DNA of 10,289 nt. Source: an uncultured Gemmatimonadaceae bacterium. GTDB lineage: Bacteria; Gemmatimonadota; Gemmatimonadetes; Gemmatimonadales; Gemmatimonadaceae. Position numbers and translations under genes: made by a program. Below are positions 1 through 7,092 of this stretch, piece after piece; position 1 is the stretch's first letter; each line of letters begins with the position of its first letter. Below the pieces are notes generated by a model. The model worked only from the letters and a program-made list of their open reading frames with translations, searched no databases and had not been told where the DNA came from. Location of the stretch: NCBI GenBank assembly GCA_955652635.1, contig CATPBN010000318.1, positions 1 to 10,289 of the forward strand, read 5' to 3'.

Positions 1-48
1 CAGGCGGATGAGTCATACCTGCGTGCGAATCCTGACTATTGGTCCGCA

Positions 49-339
49 TTAGGCGGAGAGAGACGCCGCTCGAACGATCCGACCAAGCGCCGCGAGGAGC
101 GTGATTTCCGTGTCCGGAACCCACTCCGTTACCCAGCGAACGGTCTGCTGGAACCAGTCGCGATCGACTGTCCCGCGGTTGCGGGCCTGGTCGCGCTGAA
201 CCGTGAGCTCCCGCTCCAGTTTTTCCAGTTGTGGCCTCGCCGAATCGCCATCGATAGTCTTCAAGCCGGCGGAGAGAGAGCGCTCGACGTGCGTAAGTGC
301 CGCGTCGAAGGCCACTTCCAGCTCTTGGGTTTTCGGCAA
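49..339 (-). CDS. Small hypothetical protein, 96 aa, divergent from the efflux regulator
   Basis: I do not recognise the family. The product is small, soluble and mostly helical in appearance, with no signal peptide or membrane segment. Residues 38-52 (PQLEKLERELTVQRD) form a charged heptad-like helix. The C-terminal half carries a Trp-rich patch (W62, W69, W73) in DWFQQTVRWVTEWVPDTE, followed by the hydrophobic helix LLAALGRIVRAA. This composition looks like a real protein rather than an antisense shadow. The start chosen is a TTG at 339-337, preceded by a purine-rich stretch GAAGAGGAGA (350-341 on the minus strand) that can serve as ribosome binding site, though the spacing is short. An in-frame GTG at 315 is the alternative. 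It is transcribed away from the TetR gene across an 88-bp gap holding a candidate operator, so it might be co-regulated with the pump. Function unknown. Confidence 0.6.
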   Translation of the reverse strand: MPKTQELEVAFDAALTHVERSLSAGLKTIDGDSARPQLEKLERELTVQRDQARNRGTVDRDWFQQTVRWVTEWVPDTEITLLAALGRIVRAASLSA

Positions 340-374
340 ATCTCCTCTTCGATACAGGATGGTGGAAACGGCTG

Positions 375-396
375 TGTAAGTAAGTGACTACTTGCA
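375..396. promoter_or_regulatory. Candidate TetR-family operator (imperfect inverted repeat)
   Basis: Two 8-nt arms, TGTAAGTA (375-382) and TACTTGCA (389-396), are inverted repeats matching at 7 of 8 positions around a 6-nt spacer. A dyad of about 20 bp directly upstream of a TetR-type gene is the usual form of an autoregulatory operator. It lies between two divergent genes and overlaps the possible -35 element of the regulator, so binding could block both directions. Binding by the adjacent TetR protein is inferred from position and symmetry. Confidence 0.5.
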
Positions 397-420
397 TTTG
401 CGGCCGAGCTACCGTAATAT
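392..420 (+). promoter_or_regulatory. Possible promoter of the TetR-efflux operon
   Basis: TTGCAT (392-397) and TAATAT (415-420) are separated by 17 bp. They match the sigma-70 consensus at 3/6 and 4/6 positions, so each box alone is weak, but the spacing is ideal. The predicted transcription start, 6-8 nt after the -10 box, falls at 427-428, on the ATG of the regulator, which would make the mRNA leaderless. The lack of a Shine-Dalgarno sequence before that ATG fits this. The -35 box overlaps the right arm of the dyad at 375-396. Confidence 0.3.
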
Positions 421-427
421 CGGTCCC

Positions 428-1048
428 ATGAACAGCAGAAACGAAATTATCAACGCCGCGTGCCAGGTGTTCGCGAAGCTTGGCTTCCGCGGTACTACCA
501 CGCGCCGTATTGCCGATGCCGCCGGGGTAAACGAGGTCACCATCTTCCGCCAGTTCGGGTCCAAGGAGGCGCTGATCCGTGAAGCGATGAAGATGACGCA
601 CTCTGTGGGCCTCGCACCATTGCCCGACGTCCCTTCCGACCCAGAGCGCGAGCTGACCCTGTGGAGCGAGTCGTTTCTCCAGCATTTGAGACTTCGGAGC
701 TCGATCATCCGTAAGACAATGAGCGAGATGGAAGAGCGGCCGGAAATGTCTGAGCACGCGAGCTACGTACCGAGACAGGCTTCGGCCGATCTCTGCCACT
801 ACCTCGCTGCTCTGAAACGGCAGGGTAAGACAGCGGAGAAGTTCGAGCCCAAAACGGCGGCGGCAATGCTCATGGGGGCGATCTTCGCCGACGCAATGGG
901 CCGCGGTATGATGCCGGATGTCTATCCCCAGCCCGAAGAGAAGGCAGCTCAGATGTACACGCGATTCTTGTTGAAGGCCCTTGGTGTCGAAAATCATGCT
1001 CCCCGAACGACGAATAAGACGAAGCGCACAAAACAACTTTCAGCCTGA
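428..1048 (+). CDS. TetR/AcrR-family transcriptional regulator of the efflux operon
   Basis: A 206-residue protein of normal TetR-family length. The N-terminal DNA-binding domain is clear: a first helix with NEIINAACQVFAKLGF (residues 4-19), then the helix-turn-helix RGTTTRRIADAAGVNEVTIF and the closing RQFGSKEALIREA (to about residue 57). The rest should be the helical ligand-binding and dimerisation domain, which is too variable to predict an inducer. The last 14 or so residues are a Lys/Arg/Thr-rich tail. An in-frame TTG at 392 is possible, but it lies inside the candidate operator and -35 box. The ATG at 428 begins right before the conserved first helix, so I prefer it. By position the protein most likely represses itself and the downstream tolC-like, adaptor and pump genes, with relief when a pump substrate binds. 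The next gene begins 4 nt after its stop. Confidence 0.9.
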   Translation: MNSRNEIINAACQVFAKLGFRGTTTRRIADAAGVNEVTIFRQFGSKEALIREAMKMTHSVGLAPLPDVPSDPERELTLWSESFLQHLRLRSSIIRKTMSEMEERPEMSEHASYVPRQASADLCHYLAALKRQGKTAEKFEPKTAAAMLMGAIFADAMGRGMMPDVYPQPEEKAAQMYTRFLLKALGVENHAPRTTNKTKRTKQLSA

Positions 1049-1052
1049 GCCA

Positions 1053-2726
1053 GTGTCTTTCAGAAAACTCCAATGCCGCGCTCACCTCGCCGGCAGACTC
1101 ATACCAATTGTCTTTGCTCTCCTGAGCCTCATCGTGCCGGTGACGGCACGGGCGCAGGTGCCCACGCTCGCTCCTCAAACGACGGTGGCCCAAACGCGTC
1201 CCCTTACTCTCGAGGAAGCGGTGCGCACAGCCGAATCCCAGAGCGAGGCGATCCGCATCGCGCGCGCCGGCGTACAGCGCGCGCAAGGCCAGGTGTATCA
1301 AGCCCGCAGCCAGCGCTTCCCCCAGTTGAACGGGTCGGCTAGCTACACGAGAACACTGGCGTCGCAGTTCTCGAGTGCGGGAGGCAGCGCGCCGGCAGTC
1401 GATACGACCAAACCGAAGCCACCGCCGTCGCCATGCGACCAGTACCTTCTCGGACCGACCGCCACGACTGCGGCGCGGCTCGCGGGACTCGAGGACGCGT
1501 CTCGCTGCGCGCTTGGCGCAAATCCTTTCTCGTCGTTCGGCAGTCTCGGTTTTGGCGCGAAGAACCAGTACAACGTTGGTCTCTCCTTCTCGCAGAACCT
1601 GTTTGCGGGTGGACGCATCCAGGCGCAGAACGCGGTTGCCAACGCGGGACGCCGCTCGGCGGAAATCGAGCTCGCGGCCCAGCGTGCTCAGCTTCGCTTG
1701 GATGTAACGCAGGATTATTTCGACGCGGCACTCGCAGATCGACTCGTTGCGCTCGCCGAGTCTTCAGCGGTGCAAACCGAGAACGTTCTCAAGCAGACCC
1801 AGCTTGCGCGGACGGTTGGGAACGTCTCGGAGTTCGAGCTGCTTCGGGCGCAAGTGTCGGCCGCCAATCAGCGCCCAATTGTGATTCAGCGGCAGAGCGA
1901 TCGCGAAGTTGCATACCTGCGGCTCAAGCAGCTGCTCAACATTGCGCTCGACACACCAGTTCAGCTCACGACCGCGGTCGATGACGTCGGGGCAATTAAC
2001 TCGGCGCTCGAAGCAGCTGGAGTCGCCGATACATCCGCCACCGACCGAGCTACGGTTCGTGAGGCGGCGGCGAACATCGACGCTCAGCAAGGCCTTCTCA
2101 AGGTGACGAAGGCGCAGCGTTTTCCCACGCTTGCCCTGACTTCACAGTACGGAAAGGTCGCGTTCCCGCTGACCAATTTTCCTCAGTCGGGAAGCTTCCG
2201 GACGAACTGGACGATTGGCGTTGCATCGCAGGTTCCGCTTTTCACAGGCGGCCGGATCAAGGGCGACCAATTGGTGGCGGAGGCGAACCTGCGCGAGGCT
2301 CAGGCGCGGTACGATCAGGTCCGCGAGTTCGCCGCGCTCGATTCGCGTGTGACGCTCAGCAATCTCTCCCAGGCTCGGTCCGCCTGGCTTGCGAGTCTCG
2401 GCACCGCCGAGCAAGCTCGCAGAGCGTATTCGATCGCAGAAGTCCGCTACAAGGAAGGAATCTCGACGCAGCTCGAGCTCAACGATGCCCGAATTCTGCT
2501 CGAGCAGGCGGTCACCAATCGCGCTCTCGCTGCCAGAAACCTGCAGGTTGCGCGGGTAAAACTGGCGCTCCTTCCAGATCTCCCGTTACAGACCACCGGC
2601 GCATCGCAAGCGCAGGCTCAGTCGGCAGCGAGTCAACAACAGCCGTCGCAGCAAGGCACCCAGCAAACCCAGGCGGCGCAACCGGCGCAGCCAGGGCAGC
2701 AACAGTCCGGCATTCCACCACAATAA
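1053..2726 (+). CDS. TolC-like outer membrane efflux channel (OEP family)
   Basis: Outer membrane factor of a tripartite pump, expected to form a trimeric beta-barrel with a long periplasmic alpha-tunnel. The GTG at 1053 gives 557 residues with a good Sec signal: basic start (RK, R, R), hydrophobic core LIPIVFALLSLIVPV and an ARA cleavage site before Q35. Longer in-frame starts (TTG 981, ATG 996) overlap the TetR gene and bury the signal peptide, so they are less likely. The two OEP repeats are visible. Repeat one starts at LTLEEAVRTAESQSEAIRIA and includes RFPQLNGSASYTRT and the strand NVGLSFSQNLFAGGRI. Repeat two includes TVREAAANIDAQQGLLKVTK, RFPTLALTSQYG and IGVASQVPLFTGGRIKG. Oddities are a Pro-rich, two-cysteine insert (C128 and C152, the only cysteines of the mature chain) in the first putative extracellular loop, and a 41-residue Gln/Ala/Pro tail (517-557). 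No clear Shine-Dalgarno sequence is seen; translation is probably coupled to the TetR gene 4 nt upstream. Confidence 0.9.
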   Translation: MSFRKLQCRAHLAGRLIPIVFALLSLIVPVTARAQVPTLAPQTTVAQTRPLTLEEAVRTAESQSEAIRIARAGVQRAQGQVYQARSQRFPQLNGSASYTRTLASQFSSAGGSAPAVDTTKPKPPPSPCDQYLLGPTATTAARLAGLEDASRCALGANPFSSFGSLGFGAKNQYNVGLSFSQNLFAGGRIQAQNAVANAGRRSAEIELAAQRAQLRLDVTQDYFDAALADRLVALAESSAVQTENVLKQTQLARTVGNVSEFELLRAQVSAANQRPIVIQRQSDREVAYLRLKQLLNIALDTPVQLTTAVDDVGAINSALEAAGVADTSATDRATVREAAANIDAQQGLLKVTKAQRFPTLALTSQYGKVAFPLTNFPQSGSFRTNWTIGVASQVPLFTGGRIKGDQLVAEANLREAQARYDQVREFAALDSRVTLSNLSQARSAWLASLGTAEQARRAYSIAEVRYKEGISTQLELNDARILLEQAVTNRALAARNLQVARVKLALLPDLPLQTTGASQAQAQSAASQQQPSQQGTQQTQAAQPAQPGQQQSGIPPQ

Positions 2727-2745
2727 CTGTATCAAGAGCAATCAT

Positions 2746-3903
2746 ATGACGAGCATGAATCACACTACCCTGAGAAAACGCGCCACAGTCCTCCTTGGTT
2801 TTTCGGCGATCGTCGCCATCAGCGCCTGCAGCAAGCGCGACAACGCATCGGCGGCGGAAACGGCAAAAACGCAGACCATGGTTGTCGGAGCGGAGAACAT
2901 CTCCATCGCGACGAACGGGTCGATCATGACCGGCCCATCGATCTCCGGAACCCTGGAGCCGGAGCGTGAGGCAGCAATTCGCTCGCAGGTAGCCGGAAGC
3001 GTGCTGCAGACCTACGCCGATCAGGGTCAGGCTGTGAGCACCGGTGCAGTTCTGGCGCGGATCGATGCGAGCGGAATTCAGGACGCATACACGTCCGCCC
3101 GCGCGGGGCAGGTTGCCGCGCGCAACGCGGCCGACGTGGCCGCGCACGATCTGGCGAGAAATCAGAAACTCCTCGCCGCCGGAGCGATTGCTGAACGCGA
3201 CATCGAGCAGTCACGCCGCGCTTCGATCTCGGCGCAGGCCGCGCTCGAAGATGCGAACTCGAGACTTGCGACTGCGGAAAAGGCTTTCCGCAGCACTACT
3301 GTCACGGCTCCATTCAGCGGAATCGTGAGCGAACGTCCCGTCTCTGCCGGCGATGTCGTGCAGCCGGGCTCGGCTTTGTTCACGGTCGTCGATCCGTCAA
3401 GCATGAGACTCGAAGCTTCGGTGCCGGCAGAGCAACTATCGCTGATTCGTGTTGGTGTGCCGGTCGTTTTCACGGTCAGCGGATATCCCGGCCGTGAATT
3501 CGTAGGACACATCACCCGCATCAACCCGACGGCCGATCCGACTACGCGTCAGGTTCGTATCTACGTTTCGATCCCAAATGCGGGACGTGCGCTGGTCGGT
3601 GGTCTGTTTGCGAACGGCCGCATGTCGAGCGCGACGAAGACGGGACTCATCGTCCCACAGTCGGCGGTGGATGTTCGGGGAACCGCGCCGTTCGTGATGC
3701 GGGTGAGGCAGGGAAAGGTGGAGAAAGTCCAGGTACAGGTAGGCCTGGCTGACAAGAGCTCGGAGACGATCGAGGTATTGTCGGGTCTACAGGCGGGCGA
3801 CACGCTGCTGCTCGGCGCGGCGCAGGGAATCACTCCGGGAACCGCGGTGCGGGTCTCGGCGCCTCCGGCACCTCCGGTGGCGAGCGGCAGCGGGGGGATC
3901 TGA
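2746..3903 (+). CDS. RND efflux periplasmic adaptor (membrane fusion lipoprotein)
   Basis: A 385-residue AcrA/MexA-type adaptor that bridges the inner-membrane pump and the outer-membrane channel. The N-terminus is a lipoprotein signal: basic RKR, hydrophobic VLLGFSAIVA and lipobox ISAC with the acylated cysteine at residue 28. The domain order is typical. The first half of the barrel-sandwich domain is EREAAIRSQVAGSVLQTYAD with GQAVSTGAVLARID. The alpha-hairpin runs from about residue 105 to 180 (QKLLAAGAIAERDIEQSRRA). The second lipoyl half is TVTAPFSGIVSERPVSAGDVV with GSALFTVVD. The beta-barrel follows (LEASVPAEQLSLIRVGVPV, INPTADPTTRQVRIYV), then the membrane-proximal domain (VPQSAVDVRGTAPFVMRV to GLQAGDTLLL). 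The ATG at 2746 has only a weak upstream AAGAG. It lies 19 nt after the channel gene and 3 nt before the pump gene, so all three are surely co-transcribed. Confidence 0.93.
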   Translation: MTSMNHTTLRKRATVLLGFSAIVAISACSKRDNASAAETAKTQTMVVGAENISIATNGSIMTGPSISGTLEPEREAAIRSQVAGSVLQTYADQGQAVSTGAVLARIDASGIQDAYTSARAGQVAARNAADVAAHDLARNQKLLAAGAIAERDIEQSRRASISAQAALEDANSRLATAEKAFRSTTVTAPFSGIVSERPVSAGDVVQPGSALFTVVDPSSMRLEASVPAEQLSLIRVGVPVVFTVSGYPGREFVGHITRINPTADPTTRQVRIYVSIPNAGRALVGGLFANGRMSSATKTGLIVPQSAVDVRGTAPFVMRVRQGKVEKVQVQVGLADKSSETIEVLSGLQAGDTLLLGAAQGITPGTAVRVSAPPAPPVASGSGGI

Positions 3904-3906
3904 CAA

Positions 3907-6900
3907 ATGGTCATTTCAGATTTTGCCATCAAGCGGCCAATGATCACCGTCGTAACGATGGTGGCGCTGGTCGTATTCGGATTATTCGCTCTCTGGCGTC
4001 TGCAGACCGACGAGTTCCCGGACATTCAGCAGCCAGTCGTGCTGACTTTCATTCCGTATCCAGGCGCATCTCCCGAAGGTGTGGAGCGCGAGATCCTGAA
4101 GCCGGTCGAGGACGCGATCAAGGGAATTTCCGGCGTCGACAAGATTTACGGAACTGCAGGGGACGGTTACGCCCAGATCGTCACGCTGTTCGTGTTCGAG
4201 AAAGATCCACAAGTCGGCACCCAGGACATTCGCGATGCGATCTCCGGAATCCGGCAGGATCTTCCTGTCGAGATGAAGGAACCGGTGATGCAGAGATTCG
4301 ATCCGTCTGATCAGCCGATCGTGTCGATGACGATCGCTTCCCCGGCACTCACTCCGGCGCAACTCACGCGACTCGCCGATCCCGACATCACGAGCAAGCT
4401 GAGAGGAATTGCTGGCATCGCGCAGGTACAGCTGGTCGGCGGCGTGAAGCGCGAGATGACGATTCAGCTCAGGCCGGAAGCGCTCCAGGCTGCGGGCATC
4501 GGTGTCAATCAGGTCGTGCAGGCGCTTCAGGCTCAGAACCTCGCCGCACCTGTGGGCAGAGTGAATGGAAATCTCGACGAGCGCACGATTCGCCTTCAGG
4601 GGCGGCTCGAAGGTCCACAGGATTTCATGAACCTGGTGGTGGCCGAGCGTAATGGTCAGATCGTGAGGCTGGGTCAGGTAGCCGATGCTCTTGATGGAAC
4701 TCAGGAACAGAGATCACTCGCGCTTTACAACGGCGTCGAGGCGGTCGGCATCAACATCGTGAAGTCGAAGGGCTACAGCACGACGGACGTCAGCGCCAAA
4801 GTCAGAAAGAAAGTGGACGAGATACAGAAAACGCTTCCTCCCGGCGTCAAGATCGACGTCGTGAAGGACTCGGGTCTCCGCGTCAAAGCATCGGTGACCA
4901 ACGTCGAAGAAGCGCTCCTCATTGGCGCGCTCCTCACGGTGCTGGTGGTGTTCGTATTCCTCAACTCGTGGAGATCGACCGTCATCACGGGCCTGGCGCT
5001 GCCGGTATCGGTGATGGCGTCGTTCATCGCCGTGTGGGCGTTCGGGTTCACGCTCAACACCATGTCGCTCCTCGGACTATCGCTCGCGATCGGAATTCTG
5101 ATCGACGACGCCATCGTTGTGCGCGAGAACATCGTGCGCCACATCGAGATGGGTAAGGATCACATGACGGCGTCGCACGAGGGCACCGACGAGATCGGCC
5201 TCGCCGTCACTGCCACGACCTTCTCGATCGTCGCGGTATTCGTTCCGGTGGCGTTCATGTATGGCGTGGCCGGACAGTGGTTCAAGCCGTTCGCTCTCAC
5301 GATCGCGGCATCGGTGCTCGTGTCTCTGTTCGTGTCGTTCTCGCTGGATCCCATGTTGTCGGCGTACTGGGCCGATCCACAGGTGGAGGCGGGTGAGAGA
5401 CGCAATCCGATCGCACACGCGCTCGAGAAGTTCAACCGCGGGTTCAACCGCATGGCGGAGCGCTACAAGGGGCTCATTGCCTGGGCGCTCGATCACCGGG
5501 TGGCAATGGTTCTGATCGCGCTGGCTTCATTCATCATCGCGCTGGCGCTTCCAGCGGTCGGGCTCGTAGGCGCGAGTTTCTTTGGAACCGAAGATCAATC
5601 GGAGGTCAACATTGCCCTCGAGACACCTCCCGGATCCAACCTCGCGTACACCCGCATCAAGGCTGAGGAAGCGGCGCGAATGGCCCGCGCACATAAGGAA
5701 GTTCGTTTCACTTACACCACACTCGGCGGACAAACTGGCGACGTGAACAACGGCAACGTCTACGTTCGCCTCGTGCCGAAATCCGATCGCGCTATCGGCG
5801 CCGAAGATTTCGGGCGTCAGCTCCGTCAGGAAGTCGGCCGCATTGGTGGGGCGACGATGTCGGTATTCACCAATGATTTCCAGGGAGCGCAAAAGCAGAT
5901 TCAGATTGAGCTGCGCGGAGGTACGTCCCAGCAACTTGGCGCAGCCGCGGAGGCGATCGCTGATCAAGCCAGGCAGGTGAAGGGCGCAGTTGACGTCGGG
6001 CTCTCCACCAAAGGACAGAAGCCGGAGCTCAACGTCGAGCTGAATCGTGGGCTCGCGGGAACTTTGGGAGTAACGGTTGGCCAGGTTGCGCAGGCACTGC
6101 GTCCGGCATTCGCGGGAATCAAGGCCGGCGATTGGGTCGATCCGACCGACCAGACTCGCGAGGTGAACGTGCGTCTTGCTCCTGAAGCGAGACAGCGAGC
6201 GGCCGATCTGGAGCAGCTACCGCTCGTGGTCACCGGTCCCGATGGCCAGCCGCGCACGCTCCCGCTCGGTCAGATCGCGACCATCACGCAAGCACTGGGT
6301 CCGGCGCAGATCAGCCATCTCGACGCGGATCTCGTAGTGACCGTGCAGGCGAATACTTCCAATCGTCCACTGACCGAGGTCATGAAGGACATCAATGCCC
6401 GGATCGCGAAAATCACACTTCCACCGGGTGTTCACATCACGCAAGGCGGTGAAGTCGACAGCCAGAACGAAGTATTCGGCCGCATCTTCTCCGCGCTCGG
6501 CATCGCGGTAATGCTGATGTATCTGATTCTCGTGATGCAGTTCGGCTCGTTCCTCGAGCCGCTGGCTATCATGATCTCGCTGCCGCTCTCGCTGATCGGC
6601 GTGATGCTGGCTCTCATGATCACCGGGACGACGATCAACATCATGAGTCTCATCGGAGTCATTCTGTTGATGGGAATCGTGGCGAAGAACGCAATTCTTC
6701 TCATCGACTTCGCGAAGTGGGCACGCGAGAAGGACGGTTTGAGTCGTCGCGAAGCGCTGATTCAGGCTGGCGCCATCCGTCTGCGGCCGATATTGATGAC
6801 GACCCTGGCGCTGATTGCAGGCATGCTCCCCGTCGCGCTCGGCATCGGTGAGGGCGCGGAGTTCCGTGCTCCGCTGGGGCGCGCGGTGATCGGCGGGGTG

Positions 6901-7077
6901 ATTACGTCGACGCTGTTGACGCTCGTCGTGATTCCGACCTTCTACGAGATTCTCGACGAATGGAGAGAGTGGGTATTCAGCAAGTTCGGGGTTTACAAGC
7001 GCCGCACTGCCGAACACCCGATACCGAGAACGGCCGGAGCAGCCACGCGTGGAGAGCCGTTGGAAAACCTCGCCTGA
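3907..7077 (+). CDS. RND multidrug efflux permease, HAE1-type (AcrB/MexB-like)
   Basis: A 1056-residue inner-membrane proton/substrate antiporter, the full length for the family, with no frameshift. TM1 follows the conserved start FAIKRPMITVVTMVALVVFG; the porter domain opens with FPDIQQPVVLTFIPYPGA. The proton-relay residues are present: D400 and D401 in TM4 (GILIDDAIVVRENIVRH) and K927 in TM10 (GIVAKNAILLIDFAKW). TM segments 2-6 cluster around residues 335-480. The second periplasmic loop lies between TM7 (VAMVLIALASFIIALALPAV) and TM8 (FSALGIAVMLMYLILVMQFG). The DD pair with a TM10 Lys and the HAE1-like porter sequence favour a drug or hydrophobic-compound pump over a CzcA-type metal pump, but the substrate cannot be predicted. 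After TM6 the motif reads FSLDPMLSAYW where classical AcrB proteins have a TPALCA-type motif. A G-run (3892-3897) 9 nt upstream of the ATG is a weak ribosome binding site. Confidence 0.95.
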   Translation: MVISDFAIKRPMITVVTMVALVVFGLFALWRLQTDEFPDIQQPVVLTFIPYPGASPEGVEREILKPVEDAIKGISGVDKIYGTAGDGYAQIVTLFVFEKDPQVGTQDIRDAISGIRQDLPVEMKEPVMQRFDPSDQPIVSMTIASPALTPAQLTRLADPDITSKLRGIAGIAQVQLVGGVKREMTIQLRPEALQAAGIGVNQVVQALQAQNLAAPVGRVNGNLDERTIRLQGRLEGPQDFMNLVVAERNGQIVRLGQVADALDGTQEQRSLALYNGVEAVGINIVKSKGYSTTDVSAKVRKKVDEIQKTLPPGVKIDVVKDSGLRVKASVTNVEEALLIGALLTVLVVFVFLNSWRSTVITGLALPVSVMASFIAVWAFGFTLNTMSLLGLSLAIGILIDDAIVVRENIVRHIEMGKDHMTASHEGTDEIGLAVTATTFSIVAVFVPVAFMYGVAGQWFKPFALTIAASVLVSLFVSFSLDPMLSAYWADPQVEAGERRNPIAHALEKFNRGFNRMAERYKGLIAWALDHRVAMVLIALASFIIALALPAVGLVGASFFGTEDQSEVNIALETPPGSNLAYTRIKAEEAARMARAHKEVRFTYTTLGGQTGDVNNGNVYVRLVPKSDRAIGAEDFGRQLRQEVGRIGGATMSVFTNDFQGAQKQIQIELRGGTSQQLGAAAEAIADQARQVKGAVDVGLSTKGQKPELNVELNRGLAGTLGVTVGQVAQALRPAFAGIKAGDWVDPTDQTREVNVRLAPEARQRAADLEQLPLVVTGPDGQPRTLPLGQIATITQALGPAQISHLDADLVVTVQANTSNRPLTEVMKDINARIAKITLPPGVHITQGGEVDSQNEVFGRIFSALGIAVMLMYLILVMQFGSFLEPLAIMISLPLSLIGVMLALMITGTTINIMSLIGVILLMGIVAKNAILLIDFAKWAREKDGLSRREALIQAGAIRLRPILMTTLALIAGMLPVALGIGEGAEFRAPLGRAVIGGVITSTLLTLVVIPTFYEILDEWREWVFSKFGVYKRRTAEHPIPRTAGAATRGEPLENLA

Positions 7078-7092
7078 CGAGTTCGCTGTTTC

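Noticed and set aside
1..16. Possible minus-strand ATG at 16-14 starting a gene (M-T-H-P-P) that leaves the window
   Set aside because: Only five codons are visible and the purine-rich site upstream is poorly spaced; there is too little to call a gene.
1..387. Plus-strand reading frame open from the left edge to a TGA at 385-387, which could be the end of a gene entering the window
   Set aside because: It lies entirely opposite the minus-strand gene at 49-339 in codon register with it, the usual place for shadow frames in GC-rich DNA. Its Arg-rich product past the first 16 residues looks random.
981..1052. Longer N-terminus for the TolC-like protein from TTG 981 or ATG 996
   Set aside because: It overlaps the TetR gene, adds a charged stretch before the signal peptide and lacks a better ribosome binding site than the GTG at 1053.
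870..1301. Minus-strand open frame (143 codons) across the TetR/TolC junction
   Set aside because: It is antisense to the end of the TetR gene and to the TolC signal peptide, both clearly coding; its composition looks like a shadow.
7078..7092. Possible cobalamin riboswitch or separate promoter before the DUF71 gene
   Set aside because: The gap is only 15 nt, and the upstream bases are pump coding sequence with no visible B12-box-like structure.
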